Shown here: one piece after another, positions 1-5,780 of the stretch
Layout of the letters: every line of letters starts with the position of its first letter
Position numbering within the stretch: position 1 is the stretch's first letter
NCBI GenBank assembly: GCA_963974055.1
Contig: CAXBCP010000078.1
Span: 1-5,780 of the forward strand
DNA length: 5,780 nt
Direction: 5' to 3'
DNA from: CAXBCP01 sp963974055
Lineage (GTDB): Bacteria > Pseudomonadota > Alphaproteobacteria > MPNO01 > UBA830
Notes under the pieces: model-generated
The model's input: only the letters and a program-made list of their open reading frames with translations
Told to the model about the DNA's origin: nothing
Database searches by the model: none
Position numbers and translations under genes: made by a program

Positions 1-27
1 GATTGTGGACAGTTCCGGTCATTCCCA

Positions 28-70
28 TATCTATTTGTCGCATAATGTATATTATGGATATAAATAGATA
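28..70. repeat. Inverted repeat enclosing the dif-like core
   Basis: TATCTATTT at 28-36 is the exact reverse complement of AAATAGATA at 62-70. Between them lies CATAAT-GTAT-ATTATG (41-56), itself a 6-bp inverted repeat around 4 bases. The two levels share almost the same centre (about 49), so the whole 43 bp is a nested palindrome with a 4/5-base interruption on either side of the core. The outer repeat extends beyond the 28-bp Xer site and is not required by the known dif layout. It may be a binding site for an accessory protein, a hairpin in the 3' end of the operon transcript, or an element boundary. There is no T-run, so it is not a standard terminator. Confidence 0.6.
35..62 (+). other. 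dif: dif-like XerC/XerD recombination site
   Basis: Positions 39-56 read CGCATAATGTATATTATG, identical over 18 consecutive bases to the core of the E. coli dif site as I recall it. In the 28-bp dif layout, the XerC arm would be 35-45 (TTGTCGCATAA), the 6-bp central region 46-51 (TGTATA) and the XerD arm 52-62 (TTATGGATATA). The inner five bases of each arm form the expected palindrome. The outer half of the XerD arm departs from the usual TTATGTTAAAT, which is unusual because that arm is normally well conserved. Xer sites resolve chromosome dimers at the terminus and also serve as integration sites for Xer-dependent mobile elements. The site lies about 70 bp past the last gene of the operon, in AT-rich DNA inside a GC-rich window. 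Chromosomal dif and degenerate element-end att site are both possible; sequence alone does not decide. Confidence 0.68.
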
Positions 71-102
71 CCGGCTGGGGATATCTCAGTGGATATAAAA
101 AG
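55..102 (+). repeat. 13-bp direct repeat pair next to the dif-like site
   Basis: TGGATATAAATAG at 55-67 recurs as TGGATATAAAAAG at 90-102 with a single mismatch, a spacing of 35 bp start to start. The first copy begins inside the putative XerD arm and supplies its atypical outer half. The second copy has no Xer core next to it. The GATAT/ATATC word also appears at 27-31 and 80-85. The repeat is short and the region is AT-rich, so chance cannot be excluded, but the match covers 12 of 13 positions. Confidence 0.45.
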
Positions 103-107
103 TCCCC
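77..107. repeat. Imperfect hairpin downstream of the operon
   Basis: GGGGATATC (77-85) can pair with GATAT (92-96) followed by CCCC (104-107), leaving a 6-base loop (86-91) and a 7-base bulge (97-103) on one side. It lies 24 bp beyond the stop of the MBL-fold gene, where the minus-strand operon would be expected to end. Read on the minus strand the T-run (101-97) sits inside the bulge rather than after the stem, so this does not fit the intrinsic-terminator model. It may still affect transcript ends. No better terminator was found between 1 and 130. Confidence 0.25.
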
Positions 108-130
108 GAAATCAGGCGTCTACGACACCC

Positions 131-907
131 TCAGTCAATCTCCAGCACCATGCCGTCATAACCCGGCTCGACGCCGGCCGGACACATCGCCAGGATACTC
201 TCGTAATCGGTCTGAAAATTCATATGCGTGAACACCGCCCGCTTCGGGCCGACGCGTTCGATCCATTCGAGCGTGCGTTCCAGATGCGCGTGGGTCGGAT
301 GCGGTTCCGGCCGCAGGCAGTCGACGATCCAGACCTCGATGCCTTCGAGCGCCGCGAACGCGTCCTCGTCCAGGACCGCCACATCCGTCGAATACGCGAA
401 CTTGCCGAACCGGAACCCGGTGGATTCGCAGATACCGTGATCCTGCATGAACGGCAGCACCTCGATGCCAAGAACATCGAACGGCGTGCCATAGGCTATC
501 GGCACCGGATCGGCGGACGGTTTGTACAGCTGGACGTCGTCGGACGCTTCCGCCCTGAACAGATAGGCCGACCGTTCGACCAGGCCGTCGAGAACCTCCG
601 CTATGCCGAAGACGTCGAGCCGGCGCTGCACAAGATGGCTCAGCGTGCGCAATTCGCCGATCCCGGCAACGTGGTCGTAATGCAGATGGGTAAACAGAAC
701 CGCATCGATGCGGTCGATCTCATTGGACAGCAGCTGGTCACGCACGTCCGGCGCCATGTCCACGAGAAGACGGATTCCGTTGTCTTCGACCACGATCGAC
801 GGGCGCGTGCGCCGGTTTTTCGGGTTCGACGGATCGCAGTCACCCCAGCGATTGCCAACCACCGGGACGCCTTGGGACGGCCCGCAGCCTAAAACGGTGA
901 CTTTCAT
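131..907 (-). CDS. MBL-fold metallo-hydrolase, PhnP-like
   Basis: A 258-aa protein of the metallo-beta-lactamase fold, related to the PhnP/COG1235 group of phosphodiesterase-like hydrolases. The N-terminus carries the family signature GCGPSQGVP (residues 7-15) followed by WGDCDP (21-26). The metal site is visible as HLHYDH (74-79, the HxHxDH motif), a histidine in DHG (157), the bridging aspartate in YSTDV (D175) and a histidine in THMN (H228). A conserved PHPTH stretch occurs at 202-206. All expected ligands are present, so the enzyme is probably active with two metal ions; it has no signal peptide and should be cytoplasmic. The substrate is unknown: PhnP cleaves cyclic ribose phosphates, but the structural-zinc cysteine cluster of E. 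coli PhnP is absent and no phn genes are nearby. It starts with ATG, 16 bp after the tatD stop and preceded by a weak GAAG, and is probably co-transcribed and translationally coupled with tatD. Confidence 0.92.
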   Translation of the reverse strand: MKVTVLGCGPSQGVPVVGNRWGDCDPSNPKNRRTRPSIVVEDNGIRLLVDMAPDVRDQLLSNEIDRIDAVLFTHLHYDHVAGIGELRTLSHLVQRRLDVFGIAEVLDGLVERSAYLFRAEASDDVQLYKPSADPVPIAYGTPFDVLGIEVLPFMQDHGICESTGFRFGKFAYSTDVAVLDEDAFAALEGIEVWIVDCLRPEPHPTHAHLERTLEWIERVGPKRAVFTHMNFQTDYESILAMCPAGVEPGYDGMVLEID

Positions 908-923
908 GCGCGAGGCTTCGATA

Positions 924-1712
924 TCATGCGGCGGCGGGCCGCGCGGTTTTATTGAAAAGCCGGAAGAAGTTATCGGTGGAAATATCTGATAATTCTTCGT
1001 TTTTCAGATTTTTTAACTCCGCGACACGGGCTGCCGTATGGACTACGAAGGACGGTTCGTTGCGCTTGCCGCGGTTCGGAATCGGCGCCAGAAACGGCGA
1101 ATCCGTCTCCACCAGGATACGGTCGGCCGGCACGTCCAGCACGATCTGCCGCAGGTCTTTGGCGTTCTTGAACGTCACGATGCCCGACAGCGAGACGTAA
1201 AACCCGATATCCAGCGCGCGCTTCGCCAGTTCGGCGCCGGATGAAAAGCAATGCAGCACCCCGGTAAAGGCGCCCTTCCCCATTTCGTCCTCGAGGATAT
1301 CGGCCATATCCGCATCCGCGTCGCGGGTATGGACGATCAGCGGCAGGCCGGTTTCCCGTGCTGCCGCGATATGGGTTCGGAAACTGGTCTTCTGCAGGTC
1401 GCGCGGGCTGTTGTCGTAGAAATAATCGAGTCCGGTTTCGCCGATGCCGACCACCTTCGGGTGCTGCGCCCGCGATACCAGGTCTTCGACGGTCACGACC
1501 GGTTCTTCCTCGGCCTGGTGCGGGTGAATGCCGACCGAACACCAGATATCGTCGTTTGCCTCGGCGATCGCGCGTATTTCATCGAACCGGGTCACCCGTG
1601 TGCAGATGGTGACCATGGTGCCGATACCGGCGTCGCGGGCGCGCTGAATGGTTTCGTCCCGATCTTCGTCGAAGACGTCGAAATCAAGATGGCAATGGCT
1701 GTCGACAAGCAC
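924..1712 (-). CDS. tatD: TatD family metal-dependent hydrolase (YcfH type)
   Basis: A 262-aa protein of the TatD/YcfH family, TIM-barrel enzymes with metal-dependent DNase activity, cytoplasmic and probably involved in DNA repair or turnover. Metal ligands in order are H6 and H8 (DSHCHLD), E92 (GETGLDYFY), H128 (IVHTRDA), H154 (LHCFSSG) and D204 (ETDSPFLAP). The C-terminal half contains the family stretch FYVSLSGIVTFKNA and the ending TDNFFRLF. I chose the GTG at 1712 because family members begin almost exactly at MLVDSHCHLD. The reading frame continues upstream to an ATG at 1760, which would add 16 residues (MCYTGVVHLH...) that resemble nothing in the family. Neither start has a strong Shine-Dalgarno; a GAAAG lies ahead of the GTG. 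The 136-bp gap to the MFS gene could house a promoter, though I could not identify one with confidence. The length agrees with the family. Confidence 0.93.
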   Translation of the reverse strand: MLVDSHCHLDFDVFDEDRDETIQRARDAGIGTMVTICTRVTRFDEIRAIAEANDDIWCSVGIHPHQAEEEPVVTVEDLVSRAQHPKVVGIGETGLDYFYDNSPRDLQKTSFRTHIAAARETGLPLIVHTRDADADMADILEDEMGKGAFTGVLHCFSSGAELAKRALDIGFYVSLSGIVTFKNAKDLRQIVLDVPADRILVETDSPFLAPIPNRGKRNEPSFVVHTAARVAELKNLKNEELSDISTDNFFRLFNKTARPAAA

Positions 1713-1787
1713 GTCGCAAGACTTTCGGATGTGTAAATGGACAACCCCTGTGTAGCACACGCAGCGGGCGATTTCATGACCGCGATT

Positions 1788-1833
1788 CCATGGCGCGGGA
1801 CCGGTTCAGGCAAAGCCGCCGGCCAGTCCATGG
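1788..1833. repeat. CCATGG-bounded stem-loop in the MFS-tatD gap
   Basis: CCATGG at 1788-1793 and again at 1828-1833 can pair with each other. Inside, on the minus strand, GGCCGG can pair with CCGGTCC (one bulged T), and GGC-TTT-GCC forms a terminal hairpin. The result is a 46-nt, interrupted but GC-rich stem located between the MFS stop and the tatD start. No T-run follows, so a rho-independent terminator is unlikely; a transcript processing or stabilising hairpin is possible. CCATGG is self-complementary, so two copies pair automatically, which lowers the weight of the outer stem. The rest of the gap (1713-1787 and 1834-1848) shows only a small TGTG-N3-CACA palindrome at 1749-1759. Confidence 0.3.
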
Positions 1834-1848
1834 GGAGGATGCGCCCGG

Positions 1849-3081
1849 TCAGAGTTCCTGGTCGAATCTTTCGACTTTTGCGAGCTGGGGAAAGGTTTTC
1901 CAGCATACGGCGGCGACGATCATGGACCCGACGCCCCCAACGATCACGGCGGGCACGGCCCCGAGCGCAGCGGCCATGACCCCTGCCCTGAATTCGCCGA
2001 TTTCGTTGGATGCCCCGGTGAAGACCGAACTGACGGCGCTGACGCGCCCGCGCATTTCATCCGGCGTCGCGATCTGCAGCAGGGTGACCCGGATATTGAC
2101 GCTCACCATATCGGCGGCGCCGAGCACCGCCATGGCCGCCAGCGATACCCAGTACACTTCGGAGAGCCCGAACACGATCGTGGAGACCCCGAATATCACG
2201 ACGGTGCCGAACAGGATGCGGCCAACCGAGCGTTCGAGCGCGATCTGGGTCAGCATGATGCCGCTGACCAGTGCGCCGCCCGCCATGGCGCTGCGCAGGA
2301 ATCCCGCCCCGGCCGCGCCTGCATCCAGGATGTCCTTGGCGAAGACCGGAAACAGGGCCGTGACCCCGCCGAGCAGCACCACCAGCATATCCAGCGTGAT
2401 GGCGCCGAAGATGATCTTCTTGTTGTAGACGTAGCGGATACCGGCCAGCAGCGTCGAAAGCGTCGTCGGCTGGCGCTGGCCCCGTTCGGTCCGTGCGCGG
2501 ATCATCGCGGTGGTAAACATGGCGACGACAAGGCCGCCCGCCGCGACGGCGTAGACGATTTCCGGACCGGCGAGATACAGCACGCCGCCAAGGGCGGGAC
2601 CGCTGACCTGGCATACCTTGTTCACCGTCGAATGCCAGGCGACGGCATTCGCCAGGTTTTCCTTCGGCACTAGGTTGGGGACCAGGGCGTTGACGGCCGG
2701 CAGGTGAAACGCCCTGCCCGTGCCTTCGAGCGTCAGGATCAGAAACACCGGCCAGACGGCCTCGATGCCCGACAACGTGTAGATAAGCAGCAGAACCGCG
2801 CCGAGAAAAACGACGCCGTAGCACACGACGAGGACGAGACGGCGGTCGAACAGGTCCGCGACATAGCCGGTGATCAGGGCGAACCCCATGGCGGGCGCGA
2901 AGGTCGCGAGCCCGATATAGGCAAGGTTCATCACGTCGCCGGTCCGGTCGTAGACCTGATAGGCAATCGCGACCATCGACATATGCAGCGCGATCCAGCC
3001 GAAGGTTTTCCCGATAATCAGCAGGCGGAAATCGCGGTGATGAAGGGACGTCAGCCCCCGGGTCGAAGCGTCGCCGGTCAA
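1849..3081 (-). CDS. MFS transporter, MFS_3/EntS-like family
   Basis: A 410-aa polytopic inner-membrane protein with a hydrophobic profile fitting about 12 transmembrane segments, the usual size for this family. It resembles the MFS_3 group that includes the enterobactin exporter EntS. Markers are HRDFRLLIIGKTF before the first helix (residues 15-27), the MFS loop 2-3 motif GYVADLFDRR (72-81), TPDEMRGRVSAV (339-350) and ASNEIGEFRAG (357-367). These proteins are proton-driven exporters; the substrate cannot be read from the sequence and no siderophore genes are in view. The start is TTG at 3081, the only usual start codon between the upstream in-frame TAG and the first helix; the next in-frame ATG (residue 34) would delete part of helix 1. 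No convincing Shine-Dalgarno precedes it. It lies 24 bp after metG in the same frame. Its presence between metG and tatD looks like an insertion into a housekeeping block, although its base composition does not stand out. Confidence 0.88.
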   Translation of the reverse strand: MTGDASTRGLTSLHHRDFRLLIIGKTFGWIALHMSMVAIAYQVYDRTGDVMNLAYIGLATFAPAMGFALITGYVADLFDRRLVLVVCYGVVFLGAVLLLIYTLSGIEAVWPVFLILTLEGTGRAFHLPAVNALVPNLVPKENLANAVAWHSTVNKVCQVSGPALGGVLYLAGPEIVYAVAAGGLVVAMFTTAMIRARTERGQRQPTTLSTLLAGIRYVYNKKIIFGAITLDMLVVLLGGVTALFPVFAKDILDAGAAGAGFLRSAMAGGALVSGIMLTQIALERSVGRILFGTVVIFGVSTIVFGLSEVYWVSLAAMAVLGAADMVSVNIRVTLLQIATPDEMRGRVSAVSSVFTGASNEIGEFRAGVMAAALGAVPAVIVGGVGSMIVAAVCWKTFPQLAKVERFDQEL

Positions 3082-3105
3082 GACGGACGACCCGGCCTGC
3101 GAGGA

Positions 3106-4674
3106 CTAATCGGCCTGTTCCTCTTCGACGAAACGCGGAAACACCGGTTCGGGCTTGGGCAGTGTTGCGCCGGCCTTCATGGCGCTGCCCTCCCCGACAT
3201 TCGAAAAATCGCGCTCGTCTGCGGGCACGGCAAGCTGGTCGAGCATCGTGTTCGCGGAATCCGGCATATACGGCTGGATATAAAGCGCCAGGTGACGGAT
3301 GGTTTCGACGAGCACGTAAAGCACCGTATCGCGGCGCGCAGGGTCTTCCTTGTGTAGTTTCCACGGCGCCTGCTGGTCGACATAGGCGTTTGCCGCCCGC
3401 ACCACGAGCCAGACCGCTTCCAGCGCCTCGTGGAAGGCCTGGTTGTCGATATGCTCGCGATAGGCGCCGAGAACCGCCCTCGCCTGGTCAAGCAGCGCCG
3501 CGTCCGCGTCCGAGAAATCGCCGGGCGCCGGCAGCACGCCATCGCAATAGCGGCCGACCATCGACAGCGAGCGTTGCGCCAGATTCCCGAGATCGTTCGC
3601 GAGTTCGCTGTTGATCCGGCTGACCACCGATTTGCGCGAAAAATCGCCGTCATTGCCGAACGGTACTTCGCGCATCAGGAAATAGCGTATCTGGTCGAGA
3701 CCGTAGGTCTCAACGATCTCGCGCGGATCGATGATATTGCCGACGGATTTCGATATTTTTTCGCCCTCGTTGGTCCACCAGCCATGGGCATAGACCCGCT
3801 TCGGCGGCGCAAGCCCCGCCCCCATCAGGAAGGCCGGCCAGTAGACCGCGTGGAAGCGCAGGATGTCCTTGCCGACCATGTGCAGGTCCGCCGGCCAGAA
3901 CTTGCGGTACATGTCGGAATCCCGGTCGGGATAGTCGACGGCGGTGATGTAATTGGTCAGCGCGTCGAGCCAGACATACATGATGTGCTCTTCGTCGCCG
4001 GGAACGTCGACGCCCCACTTGAAACTGGTGCGCGACACCGACAGGTCGTGCATCCCGCCCTTTACGAAACTGATCACCTCGTTCCGGCGCGATTTGGGGG
4101 CAATGAAATCGGGGTTGTCGTCGTAGAATTTGAGCAGCGGTTCCTGCCATTTCGACAGGTCGAAGAAATAGCTGGGTTCTTCCACCCATTCGCATTCCGC
4201 CCCGGAGGGGGCGATTTTCTTGCCGTCCGGCCCGTCTTTCAGTTCGTCTTCGGCATAGAAGGCCTCGTCGCGCACGGCGTACCAGCCGTTATAGGTATCA
4301 AGGTAGATATGGCCGTTATCGCGCAGCGCGGTCCAGATTGCCTGGCTCGACACGGCGTGGCGCGGCTCGGTCGTCCGGATGAAACCGTCATGGCTGAAAT
4401 TCATGAAATCGGCGAGTTCGCGGAAATTCTGGGACACCCTGTCGGTGAAGCTCTGCGGATCGACGCCGGCTGCCTCAGCCGATTTCTCGACCTTCTGGCC
4501 GTGTTCGTCGGTCCCGGTCAGAAAATAGACGTCGTAGCCGTCAAGCCGCTTGAAACGGGCCAGCACATCGCAGGCAAGCGTCGTGTAGGCATGACCGATA
4601 TGCGGCGCATCGTTGACGTAGTAAATCGGCGTGGTGACGTAGTAGGTCTTCTGGTCGGTCTGCTGGCCGGACAT
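3106..4674 (-). CDS. metG: Methionyl-tRNA synthetase
   Basis: A 522-aa class I aminoacyl-tRNA synthetase that attaches methionine to initiator and elongator tRNA-Met in the cytoplasm. The first half of the Rossmann fold carries the HIGH motif (PHIGHAYT, HIGH at 25-28) and FLTGTDEHGQK (51-61). The connective insertion shows GWYAVRDEAFYAEDEL (130-145), where zinc-binding forms have cysteine knuckles; none are present here. The KMSKS loop is KISKS (306-310) in GEKISKSVGN, followed by FGNDGDFS (339-346). The C-terminal anticodon-binding helical domain is present with the conserved PWKL (437-440), and the protein ends without the EMAP-like dimerisation/tRNA-binding extension of E. coli MetG. This short, zinc-free form is common in alphaproteobacteria. 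The ATG start follows GGGGA with 6-nt spacing and is 47 bp beyond the holB stop. The gene is complete and ends in TAG. Confidence 0.97.
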   Translation of the reverse strand: MSGQQTDQKTYYVTTPIYYVNDAPHIGHAYTTLACDVLARFKRLDGYDVYFLTGTDEHGQKVEKSAEAAGVDPQSFTDRVSQNFRELADFMNFSHDGFIRTTEPRHAVSSQAIWTALRDNGHIYLDTYNGWYAVRDEAFYAEDELKDGPDGKKIAPSGAECEWVEEPSYFFDLSKWQEPLLKFYDDNPDFIAPKSRRNEVISFVKGGMHDLSVSRTSFKWGVDVPGDEEHIMYVWLDALTNYITAVDYPDRDSDMYRKFWPADLHMVGKDILRFHAVYWPAFLMGAGLAPPKRVYAHGWWTNEGEKISKSVGNIIDPREIVETYGLDQIRYFLMREVPFGNDGDFSRKSVVSRINSELANDLGNLAQRSLSMVGRYCDGVLPAPGDFSDADAALLDQARAVLGAYREHIDNQAFHEALEAVWLVVRAANAYVDQQAPWKLHKEDPARRDTVLYVLVETIRHLALYIQPYMPDSANTMLDQLAVPADERDFSNVGEGSAMKAGATLPKPEPVFPRFVEEEQAD

Positions 4675-4681
4675 TCAATTT

Positions 4682-4721
4682 CCCCGAAACCCCGTCAGGG
4701 GTATGTGATCGCGATGCGGGG
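4682..4721 (-). promoter_or_regulatory. Possible SD-sequestering fold ahead of metG
   Basis: In the holB-metG gap the transcript can form a small hairpin, ACCCC-TGAC-GGGGT (4702-4689 on the minus strand). Around it, CCCCG just after the holB stop (4721-4717) can pair with CGGGG (4686-4682), which contains the metG Shine-Dalgarno. The nested pairing would bury the ribosome-binding site unless ribosomes finishing holB open it. This suggests translational coupling or mild feedback control, but the stems are only 5 bp each and the outer one encloses a large internal loop. It does not match any riboswitch or T-box that I know. Confidence 0.3.
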
Positions 4722-5780
4722 TTATACACCCGACCGGGCAACGTTTTCCATCGTTGCAAGCGCATTTAGCATAACCTGCTTGCGATCGAGGTTTACGCTG
4801 TCGGATTTTGCAAAAAGACTGGCGTTTTTCTCCCATGCGTCCACCCATTGGTCCGGGCTGGCAAGGGCGTGCAGCCGGGACAGGCAGGCGGCTTCGGCCG
4901 GACCGTATCCACGGTCCGCCAGGTCGCCGTTCCTTGCGCCGGATGCAACCATGTCGGCCAGGCTTCGCGATGCCAGATCGACGGCCGTCCGCCAGGCGGC
5001 GTCCGCATCCCGCCGTGCGACCTTGTCTGCGAACTTGTGGGCCGAGACCATATCGAGCCCAGGGATCGTATTCATCAGGGCGATCAGGTCGCGCTGCAGG
5101 GCAACGCCGCCACTGTCGGCGAGATCGAGCGCCCGCCCGATACTGCCGTCGGAAAGGCGTCCCAGAGTCTGGCGGTCGGACTCCGACAGGTCCGCGCGGT
5201 CTTTAGCGAGCAACTCCGCGACGACGCCGGGCGCCAGGCTGGACAGCCTTAACTGGCAGCACCGCGACCGGATCGTCGGCAGCAGGCGTCCCGGCGCGTG
5301 GGTGACCAGCAACAGCAGGGCACGGGGCGGCGGTTCTTCGAGTATTTTCAACAGGGCGTTTGCGGCATTCGGATTCATTTCTTCCGCACCGTCGACGATG
5401 ATAACGCGCCAGCCCCCCTCGCCCGCGGTAAGCGACATCCTGTGACCGACCGCGCGGATTTTTTCGACCGGAATGACGGTTTGCATACGCTTGCCGTCGT
5501 CGGACATGCCGCGTTCGATGACCTGAAGGTCGGCATGGCCGTTTGCCGCGACGCGCCGAAAGACCGGGTGTTCGGGGTCGATTGCGAGCGATGTCGGCGT
5601 TGCGGGGATTTCTTCGGCCCCGAACAGCGCCGCGCCGTCCTCCGCCGCCGGTGCATTGCCGCCGGCCAGGACAAACCGCGCAAACCGGTAGGCAAGCGTC
5701 GCCTTGCCGATGCCTTTCGGTCCGCTGATCAGCCATGCGTGATGCAATCGGCTGGAAGTCCAGGCGTCGAGGATTTCCCG
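4722..5780 (-). CDS. holB: DNA polymerase III delta-prime subunit, 5' end missing
   Basis: The gene runs off the right edge of the window; 352 residues are visible and probably about 10-30 N-terminal residues are missing. It is the delta-prime subunit of the clamp loader, which opens the beta sliding clamp and places it on primed DNA. The reading frame is open to position 5780 and encodes REILDAWTSSR before LHHAWLISGP, so the TTG at 5747 is internal and not the start. Visible motifs (visible-residue numbering) are the P-loop GPKGIGKA (20-27), a Walker B-like VIIVDGAEE (126-134) followed by MNPNAANALLKILEEPP, and the SRC motif (172-174) that supplies the arginine finger to a neighbouring subunit. 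The four-cysteine zinc module of E. coli delta-prime is missing, as is usual in alphaproteobacterial versions. The C-terminal helical domain ends NLDRKQVMLNALATME. The upstream gene in this context is usually tmk, outside the window. Stop codon TAA, 47 bp before metG. Confidence 0.95.
   Translation of the reverse strand, partial: REILDAWTSSRLHHAWLISGPKGIGKATLAYRFARFVLAGGNAPAAEDGAALFGAEEIPATPTSLAIDPEHPVFRRVAANGHADLQVIERGMSDDGKRMQTVIPVEKIRAVGHRMSLTAGEGGWRVIIVDGAEEMNPNAANALLKILEEPPPRALLLLVTHAPGRLLPTIRSRCCQLRLSSLAPGVVAELLAKDRADLSESDRQTLGRLSDGSIGRALDLADSGGVALQRDLIALMNTIPGLDMVSAHKFADKVARRDADAAWRTAVDLASRSLADMVASGARNGDLADRGYGPAEAACLSRLHALASPDQWVDAWEKNASLFAKSDSVNLDRKQVMLNALATMENVARSGV

Noticed and set aside
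97..117. Rho-independent terminator for the operon on the minus strand
   Set aside because: A T5 run (101-97) is preceded only by a weak 4-bp stem with a GT pair, so it does not make a credible terminator.
89..892. Plus-strand open frame of 267 codons opposite the MBL-fold gene
   Set aside because: The antisense MBL gene has a full set of metal ligands and family motifs; this frame has low-complexity, arginine-rich content typical of an antisense shadow.
1713..1760. Longer tatD start (ATG at 1760) adding 16 residues
   Set aside because: The extra residues do not match TatD/YcfH proteins, whose N-terminus begins at the DSHCHLD strand; the GTG at 1712 gives the expected beginning.
2057..3364. 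Minus-strand open frame of 435 codons overlapping the MFS gene and the end of metG
   Set aside because: It is the +1 shadow of the transporter, rich in Arg, Gly and Pro with no membrane segments, while the overlapping frame is a clear MFS protein.
3430..5445. Open reading frame of 671 codons on the plus strand, antisense to metG and holB
   Set aside because: It lies opposite two certain genes and its translation shows no recognisable domain. High-GC codon use on the minus strand leaves the opposite strand free of stops, which explains the length.
5745..5747. TTG as a start codon for holB
   Set aside because: The frame stays open to the window edge and the upstream residues (EILDAWTSSR) match the usual delta-prime N-terminal region, so the TTG encodes an internal leucine.

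Overview
The window looks like a piece of an alphaproteobacterial chromosome of moderately high GC, possibly Rhodospirillales-like; the taxonomic call is inference. It rests on the gene order holB-metG-tatD-MBL hydrolase, which is familiar from alphaproteobacteria. It also rests on a delta-prime clamp-loader subunit without zinc-knuckle cysteines, and on a short (522 aa) methionyl-tRNA synthetase that lacks both the zinc-knuckle cysteines and the C-terminal tRNA-binding extension.

All five protein genes lie on the minus strand, so transcription runs from high to low coordinates. In that order they are: holB (5' end outside the window), metG, an EntS-like MFS_3 transporter, a TatD/YcfH-type metal-dependent deoxyribonuclease, and a PhnP-like metallo-beta-lactamase-fold hydrolase. 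Gaps are 47 bp (holB-metG), 24 bp (metG-MFS), 136 bp (MFS-tatD, using the GTG start chosen here) and 16 bp (tatD-MBL), which suggests one operon with a possible break before tatD. The MFS gene is the unexpected member. It sits inside an otherwise housekeeping block, starts with TTG without a clear Shine-Dalgarno, and is in the same reading frame as metG, separated from it by one TAG and eight codons.

Housekeeping roles: holB supplies the delta-prime subunit of the DNA polymerase III clamp loader, metG charges tRNA-Met, and TatD and the MBL protein are small metal-dependent hydrolases that commonly accompany them. No metabolic link between them is visible; the grouping is a conserved neighbourhood rather than a pathway.

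The most interesting DNA is non-coding, at the left edge (about 20-107), just past the end of the operon. This AT-rich island holds a near-exact match to the core of a Xer recombination (dif) site, with 18 consecutive bases identical to the Escherichia coli dif core. That core is nested in a wider inverted repeat and accompanied by a 13-bp near-perfect direct repeat. It may be the chromosomal dif site, or an attachment junction of a Xer-exploiting mobile element whose body would lie to the left of the window. No tRNA, rRNA, CRISPR array, insertion sequence or transposase was seen.
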